Position numbers and translations under genes: made by a program | From: Erwinia sorbitola | Lineage (GTDB): Bacteria; Pseudomonadota; Gammaproteobacteria; Enterobacterales; Enterobacteriaceae | Direction: 5' to 3' | Length of the DNA: 64,000 bases | Assembly (NCBI RefSeq): GCF_009738185.1 | Contig: NZ_CP046509.1 | Location: 1,491,501-1,555,500, forward strand | The notes under the pieces: model-generated | Database searches by the model: none | Told to the model about the DNA's origin: nothing | What the model saw: only the letters and a program-made list of their open reading frames with translations | In this document: positions 1 through 8,308 of the stretch, piece after piece | How positions within the stretch are numbered: position 1 is the first letter of the stretch | How the letters are laid out: each line of letters starts with the position of its first letter

Positions 1-522
1 GATGAGTCGGGTTTACACTACAACCGGTTCAGGTATTATGACCCGGATACGGCGCAGTATATCAGTCCGGATCCAATAGGGCTGGCGGGGGGGATAAACC
101 CGTACGGGTATGTGCATAATCCGCTGGGGTGGATTGATCCGCTGGGGCTTGCTGGTTGTAATGCTCAATTTGGTTCAAGGAAAGAAGCTTTCAGAGCGGC
201 GAAACGAGATGCGGGGATACCCATGAACCAGCATCCGATAGCAGTGAAAAAAGTTCAGCTCACTGACAGAGAAGGACATGTAATAAAAGACAGTAATTTT
301 AATATATTAGAGTCGAGGGAATATCATTATACACGGTCAGACGGTTCCAGGGTTGTTATACAGGAACATTCAGCCGGACACACGTATGGTCCTCCAGGTA
401 CTCCAGGCAATCAAGGGCCACATTTTAACCCAAGACCATTTGACCCTAACACCGGGAACGGTTCAAGAAATGGTTCAATTAATGGTTCATATGATCACTA
501 TGATTTTCCTAGAGGATTATAA
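1..522 (+). CDS. Rhs protein, C-terminal end with nuclease-like toxin tip (5' truncated by window)
   Basis: The reading frame is open from base 1, so the gene starts before the window. The first ~50 codons encode the conserved end of an Rhs core (GLHYNRFRYYDP, then SPDPIGLAGG and WIDPLGLA), the boundary after which toxin tips vary. The ~120-residue tip after PLGLA has REYHYTRSDGS, an EHSAGH motif and GPHFNPRP. This resembles the HNH/endonuclease VII toxins with an HHH-type motif found in polymorphic toxins, so a DNase delivered to competitors (usually by a type VI secretion system) is likely. The tip is clearly more AT-rich than the core, as is normal for Rhs tips. It ends two bases before its presumed immunity gene. 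The Rhs assignment is firm; the exact nuclease family is a motif-based judgement. Confidence 0.85.
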   Translation, partial: DESGLHYNRFRYYDPDTAQYISPDPIGLAGGINPYGYVHNPLGWIDPLGLAGCNAQFGSRKEAFRAAKRDAGIPMNQHPIAVKKVQLTDREGHVIKDSNFNILESREYHYTRSDGSRVVIQEHSAGHTYGPPGTPGNQGPHFNPRPFDPNTGNGSRNGSINGSYDHYDFPRGL

Positions 523-524
523 TT

Positions 525-917
525 ATGTGGTTTGACTTTGCTCATGGGAAAGAGAAGATTAACTTCATGTTTAACAATGAGTTATATCTTGATGGTTGTG
601 AATTTGAGAATTTTCTATTTTATGATCTTTCAAAAATAAGAATATGTTTTAACACAAAGAATATACCGAACAAAACGCCAGAAAAATGGAGAGAGGTGGC
701 ATTTAATAGCTTATCTATAACGTTAATACTTGTGGGGGTAAATAAGTTAAATGTGCAAGGTGAACGTTTGGGTTTTATATGTTCACCAGTAATAGAAAAA
801 ATAGATGATGAAATAATATTTTCCATTGATAATGAAGATAAATTTCATTTTTCATGCGCTGCCGAATTGATTGTTATTGACTCAATTGAGCCATATTTAG
901 ATCAACGTTGGAAATAG
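525..917 (+). CDS. Probable immunity protein for the adjacent Rhs toxin tip
   Basis: A 130-codon AT-rich gene that starts two bases after the rhs stop, with AGAGGA upstream as ribosome binding site. There is no signal peptide or membrane segment, so the product should be cytoplasmic, where it would bind and neutralise the toxin tip. The sequence begins MWFDFAHGKEKINF and alternates short beta-like segments. It loosely resembles the Imm50 group of immunity proteins, but I hold that family call only weakly. The immunity role rests on position directly behind an Rhs tip, matching base composition and size. Confidence 0.7.
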   Translation: MWFDFAHGKEKINFMFNNELYLDGCEFENFLFYDLSKIRICFNTKNIPNKTPEKWREVAFNSLSITLILVGVNKLNVQGERLGFICSPVIEKIDDEIIFSIDNEDKFHFSCAAELIVIDSIEPYLDQRWK

Positions 918-941
918 ATGCTGAGTTTTTTATTTTCACAG

Positions 942-1181
942 TTATTGTGTGTGTTTAAATTCTGAGGGTTGATATGTTTTGTTGATAATAAGTGGGAGAG
1001 GTATCTCGATCTTTCCCGCTATTTTATCCATTCTATCTGCTAAACCCTTATTCCCATAGCACCGCATATCCCGGTTAGCCTGCTTAATCTGCCGCATTTG
1101 CTGGCGCAGGGCTTCCTGCTCACGTTTCAGATCTTCCACTTCTTCACTCTCCAGAACCAGCACAATACAGCCGTCAGATCT
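942..1181 (-). pseudogene. SymE-like protein, C-terminal fragment
   Basis: This minus-strand frame is open from about 1181 to the stop at 942. The only usable start inside it is a GTG at 1163. Its beginning reads SDGCIVLVLESEEV, matching the end of the SymE fold (the EGCIVLT-type strand of the AbrB-like SymE toxins). A charged helix follows (EDLKREQEALRQQMRQIKQ). The N-terminal part of SymE is missing: a stop codon lies just upstream (1182-1184), where rhs core sequence begins on the other strand. It therefore looks like a symE gene cut by a recombination junction. SymE-like genes commonly neighbour rhs loci. The C-terminal tail is not one I recognise. Confidence 0.5.
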
Positions 1182-2700
1182 TTACTGCCGTTACGGCAGC
1201 GGGCACCTGCTCCAGAGTGAGTTCCTGCACGGGGGGGAGCGGCACACGCTGGCGGAATACGCGCGCGACCGGCTGCACCGTGAGACGGAGCGAACCCTGG
1301 GGGCGCTGACGGAGCGGACGGAGTACGATGCTGCGGGGCGCATCACGGCGAAAACTGCCGGACGGCAGGCGGCAGGCCGGCCCTTCCGCCCGGTGCTGGC
1401 GCGGCGCTGGCAGTATGACCGCCGCCACCGGATGGTGAAGATGACGCTGACGACCGGACAGGAGGCGGGCGGATACGGGGTGAGGCAGGACACGCGCTGG
1501 GAGTATGACGGGGCTGACCGGGTGCTGGCCCGGTACGCGGAGGGGCGGGAGGAGGCCTTCCGCTGGGACGCGTCGGGTAACCTGCTGAACGGCGGGGCGG
1601 TGGCGTGGAACGACCAGGTGAGCCGGGCGGGTGATTACCGCCACGAGTGGGACGAGTTCGGGCGGCTGGCGCGGCGCATCAGCGTGAAGGACAGCGCGGT
1701 GCAGCACCTTCACTACGACGGCGACGGGCGCGTGACGTCGGTGACGTTCAGCGGGCATCCCCGCTACCGGGAGGTGTGCTATGACTACGACGGCCTGGGG
1801 CGGCGGACGGCCAAAACGGTGAAGCATGTGAGCCCGTACGAGCCGGATAAGCGGACGGATTTTTACTGGCAGGGGATGCGCCTGAGCGCAGAGCAGGGGA
1901 CGCACGAGGCGCTGACCTTCCACTTTTATCACGGAGAGAGCCACACGCCGCTGGCGCGGTATGACAGCGGCGAGGGCGGGATGCGGTACGTACATGCGGA
2001 AGTGAACGGGATGCCGCAGGCGCTGAGTGACAGGGAGGGGAACACGGTGTGGCGTCCGCTGCATACGGGGCTGTTCGGGGTCATCAGAAGGGAGGAGAGC
2101 CGGCTGTCGCCGTACGCGGCGAGGCAGAACCTGCGTTTTGCGGGACAGTATTATGACGAAGAGACGGGGCTGCATTATAATACGCTGAGGTACTACGACC
2201 CGGGGAGCGGGAGCTTCACGCAGCCGGATCCGATAGGGCTGGCGGGGGGCATTAACTTATATAGTTATGCACCTAATCCGCTTACTTGGATCGATCCGCT
2301 GGGCTTGGCTAATAGGCCTAATAATGGGATATATAAAATATTCTTTGAACATACAGTCAATGCATCCAATAGGTATTCAAGTGATGCTGTTCAATTTAAA
2401 AGAGCAAATGATGCTTTGATTAAACGTCTAAATACAGACGCAGCATTCCGACGAGATATGTTCAACCGTCATCCTGAGTTAAGTAATTGGATGAAAAATG
2501 GCAGTAAGAGTAGCAGTCCGGCAGGCTTCACATGGCACCATCATGAGGATCTGGATAGATTGGTTTTGGTCGATAGACTTGATCATAAATCTAATCATGC
2601 TTTATATCACCCGACAGGAAATGGTGGGCGAGATATTTGGGGTGGAGGTGATCCCGGACGGAAAGGGAAACTAGATGGAGCTACAGGGAAAGCTTGTTAA
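1174..2700 (+). pseudogene. Orphan Rhs C-terminal cassette with WHH-type nuclease tip (no start codon)
   Basis: From about 1174 the plus strand encodes Rhs core repeats in one open frame (CRYGSGHLLQSEF, then YD-type repeats such as YDYDGLGRRTAK). The core ends at GLHYNTLRYYDPGSG, QPDPIGLAGG and WIDPLGLA. No start codon with a ribosome site marks the beginning of the homology, and the N-terminal part of an Rhs protein is absent, so this is a displaced 3' end. After WIDPLGLA the tip (~130 residues) contains GFTWHHHEDLDRL and HKSNHALYHPTG, the WHH signature of HNH/endonuclease VII-type nucleases. Tip and core are intact and the frame is undamaged to the stop. The core is strongly GC-rich and the tip AT-rich. 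It fits the orphan rhs-CT model, in which recombination at the conserved core end can swap this tip onto the upstream gene. Confidence 0.8.
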
Positions 2701-2728
2701 TTATTAGCATAATTTAAATAGGTGACAT

Positions 2729-3067
2729 ATGTTGAATAAAAATGATCAATATAGTTTAGTAGATATCATTTCTGCCATGAAAAAAGCAGACTCACGAAAC
2801 GATGACTTTTGTTTGTATGGTGAGACTGATGAACAGTTGAGAGTAGACGGGAGTTATTATGTGGCAGATTATCCTGATGTGAATGATGATGATAAAGAGA
2901 TATATCCGAAAATAGTAGTTTCAAAAAAATTAAATTATTTATATTCAGGTCAACAGTTTGCAGATGTTGTTGATTCAGTTCTTGAGCAAAAACCATCGGC
3001 ATCACTTGATGATTTTGTGGAAGCACTAAATTATTACTCTGCGAATGATGATTTTCTTGATTTATAA
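2729..3067 (+). CDS. Probable immunity protein for the orphan Rhs tip
   Basis: A 112-codon gene beginning 28 bases after the orphan rhs cassette, with AGGTGACAT before the ATG. The protein is acidic, cytoplasmic in appearance and AT-rich in coding sequence. It ends with SLDDFVEALNYYSANDDFLDL-like acidic, aromatic residues, and resembles small Rhs-associated proteins that carry a DUF7716-type domain (recalled, moderate certainty). Acidic immunity proteins commonly pair with basic nuclease tips. The immunity role is inferred from position and composition. Confidence 0.65.
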   Translation: MLNKNDQYSLVDIISAMKKADSRNDDFCLYGETDEQLRVDGSYYVADYPDVNDDDKEIYPKIVVSKKLNYLYSGQQFADVVDSVLEQKPSASLDDFVEALNYYSANDDFLDL

Positions 3068-3115
3068 TTATAATAAAGCCGGAAAGATCCCTCGATCCTT
3101 CCGGTTTTTTATCTG

Positions 3116-3376
3116 CTATCGTGGCGCAAACCCTGCCTCAGTCAGTGCGTTCTGGAGCTTATGCACGGCGTATTTAATCTCACAGGCTTCATCGTCACTG
3201 ATGGCACAGGCGCGCATTTCAGACCGGTTCGGGCGTTTGACCAGCCGGGCTTATGCGATTGCGTCGGCGTGGGTTAAATTAATATTTTTTAAATGGGTAA
3301 TGGCAATCTTGATAGAAAGAACCTCGAATTTATTGGCATAAATCGTAAAGTGATAACTGCGTGGTGGCTGTTTAAC
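3116..3376 (-). pseudogene. Remnant of an unrecognised Rhs-associated small gene, broken by an in-frame stop
   Basis: On the minus strand one frame reads PRSYHFTIYANKFEVL, then continues to THADAIA. A TAA at 3251-3253 interrupts it, after which the same frame continues ARLVKRPNRSEMRACAISDD to a stop at 3116-3118. The two halves look like one former protein of about 85 residues with a single nonsense mutation. No clear start codon is visible; the frame begins where the SymE-like remnant ends, suggesting they were translationally coupled. I do not recognise the family. It lies just after the second immunity gene. Confidence 0.45.
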
Positions 3377-3455
3377 ACTTCAACTCAGGTTTAATAATCA
3401 GTTGCCCGTCTTTAAAAATAACGGTGACCGGAAGTCCGGCATAAAATCCCAGCGC
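3372..3455 (-). pseudogene. SymE-like remnant, C-terminal piece
   Basis: The minus strand encodes ALGFYAGLPVTVIFKDGQLI, then IKPELKC and a stop. This is the closing part of the SymE fold (in intact SymE: a W-LE-AGF-G-PV-V---GC-VIT pattern). An in-frame stop lies immediately upstream (3456-3458) and no start is left, so the gene is dead. It is the second SymE-like piece in this Rhs region, again on the strand opposite to the rhs genes and behind a toxin/immunity pair. Confidence 0.5.
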
Positions 3456-3469
3456 TTAGACCTGCGGGC

Positions 3470-3853
3470 AACTCAGCCTTATCCAGAACGCCCTGCACCA
3501 GACGGAGCGCCTGACGTTTTCCCCCGCGGGGCGGCGGCTGACGCAGCGGTTTGCCGGAGTGCATCAGCGGGGACGGGGAAACCCGGGTGCGCTACCGCTA
3601 TAACGCGCGGGGACAGGTGACGGAGCGGCGGGAGGACGGAAAGCGGGTGCGCTTTGAGTATGATAATTTTGGCCGCCTGAGCGCGCTGTACAATGAGAAG
3701 GGCGAGCCCTTCCGGTTTGCTTACAGCGCGCTGGACGGGCTGATGCGCGAGGTTCGTCCGGACGGCACGGTGCGGGAGCTGACCCGTAAGCGACTGGGGG
3801 CGGTGGTGAAAGAGAGGCTGCTGCACTGTCGCTACGTAAGTGGAAGATGGTGA
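3470..3853 (+). pseudogene. Rhs core fragment, frameshifted
   Basis: A GC-rich piece of rhs core without start, end or tip. The first part reads QNALHQTERLTFSPAGRRL and TQRFAG in one frame. At about 3555-3570 the coding frame shifts to one reading GDGETRVRYRYNARGQVTE, then YDNFGRLSALYNEKG and LDGLMREVRPDGTVREL. The similarity stops near 3838. The YD-type repeats identify it as Rhs core. It is a relic left by rearrangement of the locus. Confidence 0.7.
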
Positions 3854-3873
3854 CGGTCAGAACGAGATGACTG

Positions 3874-3898
3874 TGGGCGAGGCATGCCTCGCCCCTAC
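3874..3898. repeat. Palindromic intergenic repeat (GAGGCATGCCTC type)
   Basis: A near-perfect palindrome, GGGCGAGGCATGCCTCGCCC followed by CTAC, at the junction between the Rhs relics and the ABC-transporter operon. The same core occurs at 47616-47635. Close variants occur at 40223-40241, 52726-52748 and 59164-59183, always between genes. Confidence 0.75.
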
Positions 3899-3948
3899 AA
3901 ATAGAGGTCATACTTCAGCCGCTACAAATACAGGGAGCGCTACTTTCC

Positions 3949-4743
3949 TTATAACACTTTGGCAAGAAAACGCCGTGTGCGTGGATGCTGGGGCTGATTC
4001 AACACCTGCCCGGCGCTTCCTTGCTCGACAATTTTCCCCTCTACCATAAACACCACGTTATCTGCCACTTCTCGTGCAAAACCAATTTCATGAGTCACCA
4101 CCACCAGGGTGGTGCCGGAGCGTGCCAGCTGTTTGATAGTATCCAGCACCTCACCGACCAGTTCAGGGTCGAGCGCCGAGGTCGGCTCATCAAACAGAAT
4201 TACTTTAGGGTTCAGGGCCAGCGCACGGGCAATAGCCACGCGTTGCTGCTGGCCGCCGGAGAGATGGCGTGGCCAGGCATCGGCTTTGTGGCGTAATCCT
4301 ACGGTTTCCAGCAGCTGCAAAGCGCGCCGTTCGGCATCAGTACGCGACAGCTGTTTATGCGCCAGCGGTGCCTCAATAATGTTTTCCAGCACCGTAAGGT
4401 GAGGGAACAGATTGAAATTCTGGAACACATAACCCACGCCGATACGCTGCTTGAGAATCGCTTTCTCTTTCAGCTCATACAGCCTGTTACCTTTGCGACG
4501 ATAGCCAATATAGTCGCCGTCAATGCGGATAAACCCCTCATCCACGCGCTCCAGATGGTTAATCGCGCGCAGCAGGGTAGATTTGCCCGAACCGGAGGGG
4601 CCAAGGATCACTGTGACGGAACCCGGCGGCAGCTCCAGCGATACGTCGTCCAGCGCTTTGAAACGGCCATAGCTTTTACTTACTCCGGCAATTGAAATAT
4701 GTCCGAGAGTGACGTCGCTGCGCAGATCGATAGCTTCAGACAT
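3949..4743 (-). CDS. Amino-acid ABC transporter ATP-binding protein
   Basis: A 264-residue cytoplasmic ATPase of the polar amino-acid uptake family, the usual length. The Walker A GPSGSGKST lies at residues 48-56. The Q-loop region YVFQNFNLFPHLTV, the signature LSGGQQQRVAIARAL, the Walker B VILFDEP and the switch histidine in VVVTHEIGFA follow in order. It energises import of the substrate bound by the product of the gene at 6168-7109 through the permease encoded just upstream. It is the last gene of a six-gene minus-strand operon, two bases after the permease gene. The family is certain; the substrate is inferred from the operon to be an amino acid or S-modified cysteine. Confidence 0.93.
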   Translation of the reverse strand: MSEAIDLRSDVTLGHISIAGVSKSYGRFKALDDVSLELPPGSVTVILGPSGSGKSTLLRAINHLERVDEGFIRIDGDYIGYRRKGNRLYELKEKAILKQRIGVGYVFQNFNLFPHLTVLENIIEAPLAHKQLSRTDAERRALQLLETVGLRHKADAWPRHLSGGQQQRVAIARALALNPKVILFDEPTSALDPELVGEVLDTIKQLARSGTTLVVVTHEIGFAREVADNVVFMVEGKIVEQGSAGQVLNQPQHPRTRRFLAKVL

Positions 4744-4745
4744 GA

Positions 4746-5645
4746 TTAGCTCCTGACGGGCGTGACGGCGGCGCGCAGCCGCTGGGATGAAAGACGAGTG
4801 ACTGATTCACGCGTGGTACCCCGTGCCAGCCAGCGCTCAACATAGTGCTGGAAGACCGACAGTACGGTGGTGATCAGCAGATACCAGACGGCGGCCACCA
4901 TCAGCAACGGGATCACCTGCTGCGTGCGGTTGTAAACCATCTGGATGGTGTAAAACAGCTCCGGCATTGCCAGTACGTAAACCATGGCAGTGCCTTTGGC
5001 GAGGCTGATGATTTCATTAAACCCGGTGGGAATGATGGAGCGCAGCGCCTGCGGTAGAATGATGCGCAGCGTACGGCGCGATGACGGCAGCCCGAGAGCC
5101 GCAGCGGCTTCAAACTGGCCTTGATCGACGCCTGAAATCCCCCCGCGAATAATCTCAGCGGTATAGGCGGCCTGCACCAGCGTCAGCCCGATCACCGCAG
5201 TGCTGAACTGTCCAAGCACATCAATGGTTTTATATTCAACCAGCGTAAGCGGGGTAAATGGGATGCCCAGCGACAGGGTGTCGTAAAGATAGGAGAAGTT
5301 GTAGAGGATGATCAGCACCACAATCAGCGGCAGTGAGCGAAACAGCCAGATATAGCCGAATGCCAGCCCGGAAAGCAGCCACGAAGGAGAGAGACGCGCC
5401 AGCGCCAGTCCGACCCCCAGCAGGATGCTCAACAGACTGGCAATCAGTGTCAACAGTAGCGTCTGGCCAAGGCCGCTCAGAATTGCGGGAGCAAAGAACC
5501 ATTGAGCAAACACTCCCCACTCCCAGCGCGGATTAAACGCCACCGACTGGATCACCACTGCCAAAATAAACAACGCAATAGCTGCACCCACCAGCCGCAG
5601 TGGATAGCGCGCAGGCACCACGCGCAGGGTTTCATCAGGTTTCAT
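4746..5645 (-). CDS. Amino-acid ABC transporter permease
   Basis: An inner-membrane permease of the HisM/GlnP family, about 299 residues, with several hydrophobic segments. It carries the cytoplasmic EAA loop (EAAAALGLPSSRRTLRIILP) that contacts the ATPase. The start chosen is the ATG at 5645 (MKPDETLRVV), with GGAG nine bases upstream. A longer open frame runs back to 5747 but lies wholly inside the acetyltransferase gene. The start overlaps the acetyltransferase stop by 11 bases, implying translational coupling. It forms the channel for the binding protein encoded at 6168-7109. Confidence 0.92.
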   Translation of the reverse strand: MKPDETLRVVPARYPLRLVGAAIALFILAVVIQSVAFNPRWEWGVFAQWFFAPAILSGLGQTLLLTLIASLLSILLGVGLALARLSPSWLLSGLAFGYIWLFRSLPLIVVLIILYNFSYLYDTLSLGIPFTPLTLVEYKTIDVLGQFSTAVIGLTLVQAAYTAEIIRGGISGVDQGQFEAAAALGLPSSRRTLRIILPQALRSIIPTGFNEIISLAKGTAMVYVLAMPELFYTIQMVYNRTQQVIPLLMVAAVWYLLITTVLSVFQHYVERWLARGTTRESVTRLSSQRLRAAVTPVRS

Positions 5646-6156
5646 TGGCGGCTCCTGCTTCAGCATTTTGGTACAGCGCTTTAGTAAAGCGCAGGCGGCC
5701 ATCGTAGGGCGGCAGGCTGTACTCCTCCGGATCGCGTCGGGTATCAAACTGCGGCTGGTAGCCGTGGGAGAGATAGAGACGCACCGCTTCAGGCTGGCGG
5801 AAACCGGTGGTGAGATAGACCTGGCGATACCCGGCCAGCAGGGCGCGGCGCTCCAGTTCCACCAGCACTTTCAGCGCCAGCCCCTGACGGCGCAGATCGC
5901 TGCGCGTCCAGATGCGTTTCAGCTCGGCGGTGTCGGCATCAAGCGCTTTATAAGCGCCCATGGCAATAATCTCTCCGTCGCGCTCCAGCACCACAAACAT
6001 CCCCCGGGGCGACAGATACCACTCCGTCAGCTCAACTTCGGCATCGCGTGCAAAAAAGTCGCCATAACGTGCACTGTACTCACCAAATAACCCGTCGATA
6101 ATCGGCTCCAGTTCGGGAGCCTCCGGCGACAGCTGGCGGAACTGTTCATGACTCAT
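5635..6156 (-). CDS. GNAT-family N-acetyltransferase
   Basis: A 173-residue single-domain GNAT protein. The acetyl-CoA-binding motif A is visible as RIWTRSDLRRQGLALKVL, followed by LERRALLAGYRQVYLTTGF and a typical closing segment (AVRLYLSHGYQP). It sits in the middle of a transporter operon that also encodes a flavin monooxygenase and an M20 deacylase. In Bacillus the same trio acetylates an S-modified cysteine, oxidises it and then removes the acetyl group. By analogy this enzyme would acetylate the imported amino acid on its amino group. The family is certain; the substrate is inferred. Confidence 0.88.
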   Translation of the reverse strand: MSHEQFRQLSPEAPELEPIIDGLFGEYSARYGDFFARDAEVELTEWYLSPRGMFVVLERDGEIIAMGAYKALDADTAELKRIWTRSDLRRQGLALKVLVELERRALLAGYRQVYLTTGFRQPEAVRLYLSHGYQPQFDTRRDPEEYSLPPYDGRLRFTKALYQNAEAGAANET

Positions 6157-6167
6157 ACTGACCTCCG

Positions 6168-7109
6168 TTAGTCGCCCAGGCCTTCAGGGTTGATTTCAGA
6201 ATGATCGAGGCGCTCAACGCCTTCGCCCCAGCGGTTCAGCACTTTGTCGTACTCGCCGCTCTTGATCACGCCGTTTAGCGCGGCGTTAACGGCAGTAACC
6301 AGGCCATTACCTTTCTTCAGCGTAACGGCAATATGCGCCGCTTTCGGCCAGCCGCCATCCACGCTGCCAACCAGTTTAGTTTTCCCGGTCAGCGCTGCTT
6401 TCCACGCGCCAATCACGTTCGGGCCGAAATAGGCATCGGCGCGTCCGGACTGCAATGCCAGCGTCTGCGCGGCATCATCTTTTACATAGTTTGGTGTAAA
6501 AGGCTTCAGGCCTTTCTTCTGGTTTTCGGCATCCCAGGCCAGCAGGATCGCTTCCTGATTGGTACCGGAACCGACAATAATGCGCAGTCCGGCAATATCT
6601 TCTGCTTTGGTCAGGGAGGTGATTTTGCTGTCTGATTTGACGTAGAAGCCGAGGGAGTCTTTGCGATAGGTGGCGAAATCGAACTTCTCTTTGCGCGCTT
6701 TAGTGACGGTAACGTTGGTGATAGCGGCATCGTATTTACCGGAGCTGACGCCCAGCGGCCAGTCCTCCCATGAGGTTGGCACTACGTTAAGCTCCAGTCC
6801 GAGGCTATCTGCCACCAGGCGGGCGATATCCACTTCGCTGCCTTGCAGGGTTTTATTGTCATCGGAAAATAGCGTCAGCGGCGGCGAGTTCAGCGCGGCA
6901 ACGGCGACGGTGAATTTACCCGGCACGGCCAGCTTTAAATCTTTCGGCAGCAGTGCTACAGCCTGCGGATTGAGCGGAGCATGGACAGGGGCTGCATTGG
7001 CCTCAACGCTGATACCCGTGCCGTTAATTTTGACAGTTTCTGCCTTTGCCGTGGTGCCAAGCCATAAAGAAGCACTGAGCAGACCCAGTAATACGGATGT
7101 TTTTTTCAT
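6168..7109 (-). CDS. Amino-acid ABC transporter periplasmic substrate-binding protein
   Basis: A 313-residue periplasmic binding protein of the polar amino-acid family (SBP type 3). The signal peptide is MKKTSVLLGLLSASLWLGTTAKA. The mature protein carries landmarks of the fold: GSEVDIARLVADSLGLEL, SGKYDAAITNVTVTKARKEK, DSLGFYVKSD and ALQSGRADAYFG. A proline-rich stretch of about 30 residues lies between the signal peptide and the fold. It captures the substrate for the permease/ATPase pair in the same operon. The ligand cannot be read from the sequence; the operon suggests an S-substituted cysteine. Confidence 0.92.
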   Translation of the reverse strand: MKKTSVLLGLLSASLWLGTTAKAETVKINGTGISVEANAAPVHAPLNPQAVALLPKDLKLAVPGKFTVAVAALNSPPLTLFSDDNKTLQGSEVDIARLVADSLGLELNVVPTSWEDWPLGVSSGKYDAAITNVTVTKARKEKFDFATYRKDSLGFYVKSDSKITSLTKAEDIAGLRIIVGSGTNQEAILLAWDAENQKKGLKPFTPNYVKDDAAQTLALQSGRADAYFGPNVIGAWKAALTGKTKLVGSVDGGWPKAAHIAVTLKKGNGLVTAVNAALNGVIKSGEYDKVLNRWGEGVERLDHSEINPEGLGD

Positions 7110-7166
7110 GATCTCTGACTCTTATTATGGTGAAAATGCAGATGAAAATGAGCAGATTGCTGCCCG

Positions 7167-8297
7167 TTAAGCGATGTCCTTCAGTGCCGCTTCAGCCAGC
7201 TGGCTGAAATAGTTTGCGGCGGGATAGAGCAGGGCTTCATCCGGATTAAAGCCGGGATGATGCAGACCAAATTCGCTGTTGCTGCCGATGCTGACAAAGG
7301 TGCCCGGCGTGTTATGCAGGTAGAAGGCAAAGTCTTCGCCGCCCATTTGCAGATCGGCGTGCTGCACCTCATAACCCTGGCGTGCGGCTACCTGTTTGCT
7401 GAACTCTGCCCAGCGTTCGGTATTAATCAGGGCTGGCGGCCCGGGATGCCAGTTCAGCTCGGCACGGGCACCAAATCCCCCGGCAATACCCTCGATAAGC
7501 TGTCTCAGCCGCTGCGGAAGCTCACTGCGGATCGCGGAGTTATGGGTGCGTACAGTTCCTTCCAGAACGACTTTCTGCGGTAAAACATTCCAGGTATTGC
7601 CGCCTTCAATGCGCGTTACGCTCACCACCACCGACTCCAGCGGGCTGTAGCTGCGGCTGACCAGCGTCTGCAAGGCGCTGACTATTTGGCTGGCGATAAC
7701 AATGGCATCCACGCCCTCCTGCGGCCGTGCCGCGTGGGCACCTTTGCCATGAATTTCGATATCAAAACGGTCGACGTTGGCGTAAAACGGGCCGCCCCGG
7801 GTGGCAAAGATGCCCACCGGCAGCTCGGGCGCATTATGCATACCGAAAATGGCCGCCACATCCTGTAACGCCCCCGCATTAATCAGCGTTTTTGCGCCGC
7901 CAAAACGCTCCTCAGCAGGTTGAAACAGCAGACGAACACGCCCGGGCAGGCTCTGCTCACGCTCTTTAAGCAGTTTTGCTGCACCCAGAATCACTGAGGT
8001 GTGCACGTCATGGCCACAGGCATGCATCACGCCTGGATGCTGCGATCGAAACGCCACCGGAACGATCTCTTCAATCGGCAAGGCATCGATATCAGCACGC
8101 AGGGCAATCAGCGGTTCGCCCTGACCGATTTCTGCCACCACGCCGGTAGCAAGATCGAAAGGGAGGATGGTAATTTCAGCCTCTTTCAGCCAGCCGGTGA
8201 TGCGTTCGGTTGTGGCGAATTCTTCATTCGACAGTTCCGGGTACTGATGCAGCTCACGGCGCCAGGCGACGAGCTGCTGTGCAAGGGACTGGCTCAT
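7167..8297 (-). CDS. M20-family amidohydrolase (N-acyl amino acid deacylase)
   Basis: A 376-residue metal-dependent deacylase of the M20D/HipO type. Metal ligands are visible: ACGHDVHTS, the PAEERFGGA pair of glutamates, GMHNAP and the late LHHPGF histidines. The dimerisation domain starts near IEIHGKGAHAARP. The family hydrolyses N-acetyl or other N-acyl groups from amino acids. In this operon it would deacetylate the oxidised N-acetyl amino acid (the role of Bacillus YxeP). It lies between the monooxygenase and binding-protein genes, 11 bases after the former. Confidence 0.88.
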   Translation of the reverse strand: MSQSLAQQLVAWRRELHQYPELSNEEFATTERITGWLKEAEITILPFDLATGVVAEIGQGEPLIALRADIDALPIEEIVPVAFRSQHPGVMHACGHDVHTSVILGAAKLLKEREQSLPGRVRLLFQPAEERFGGAKTLINAGALQDVAAIFGMHNAPELPVGIFATRGGPFYANVDRFDIEIHGKGAHAARPQEGVDAIVIASQIVSALQTLVSRSYSPLESVVVSVTRIEGGNTWNVLPQKVVLEGTVRTHNSAIRSELPQRLRQLIEGIAGGFGARAELNWHPGPPALINTERWAEFSKQVAARQGYEVQHADLQMGGEDFAFYLHNTPGTFVSIGSNSEFGLHHPGFNPDEALLYPAANYFSQLAEAALKDIA

Positions 8298-8308
8298 TGT
8301 GTGTCTCC

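Noticed and set aside
1174..2175. Long minus-strand open frame of 333 codons across the orphan rhs
   Set aside because: It is antisense to clear Rhs core coding sequence in GC-rich DNA; the arginine/proline-rich product is a typical shadow translation.
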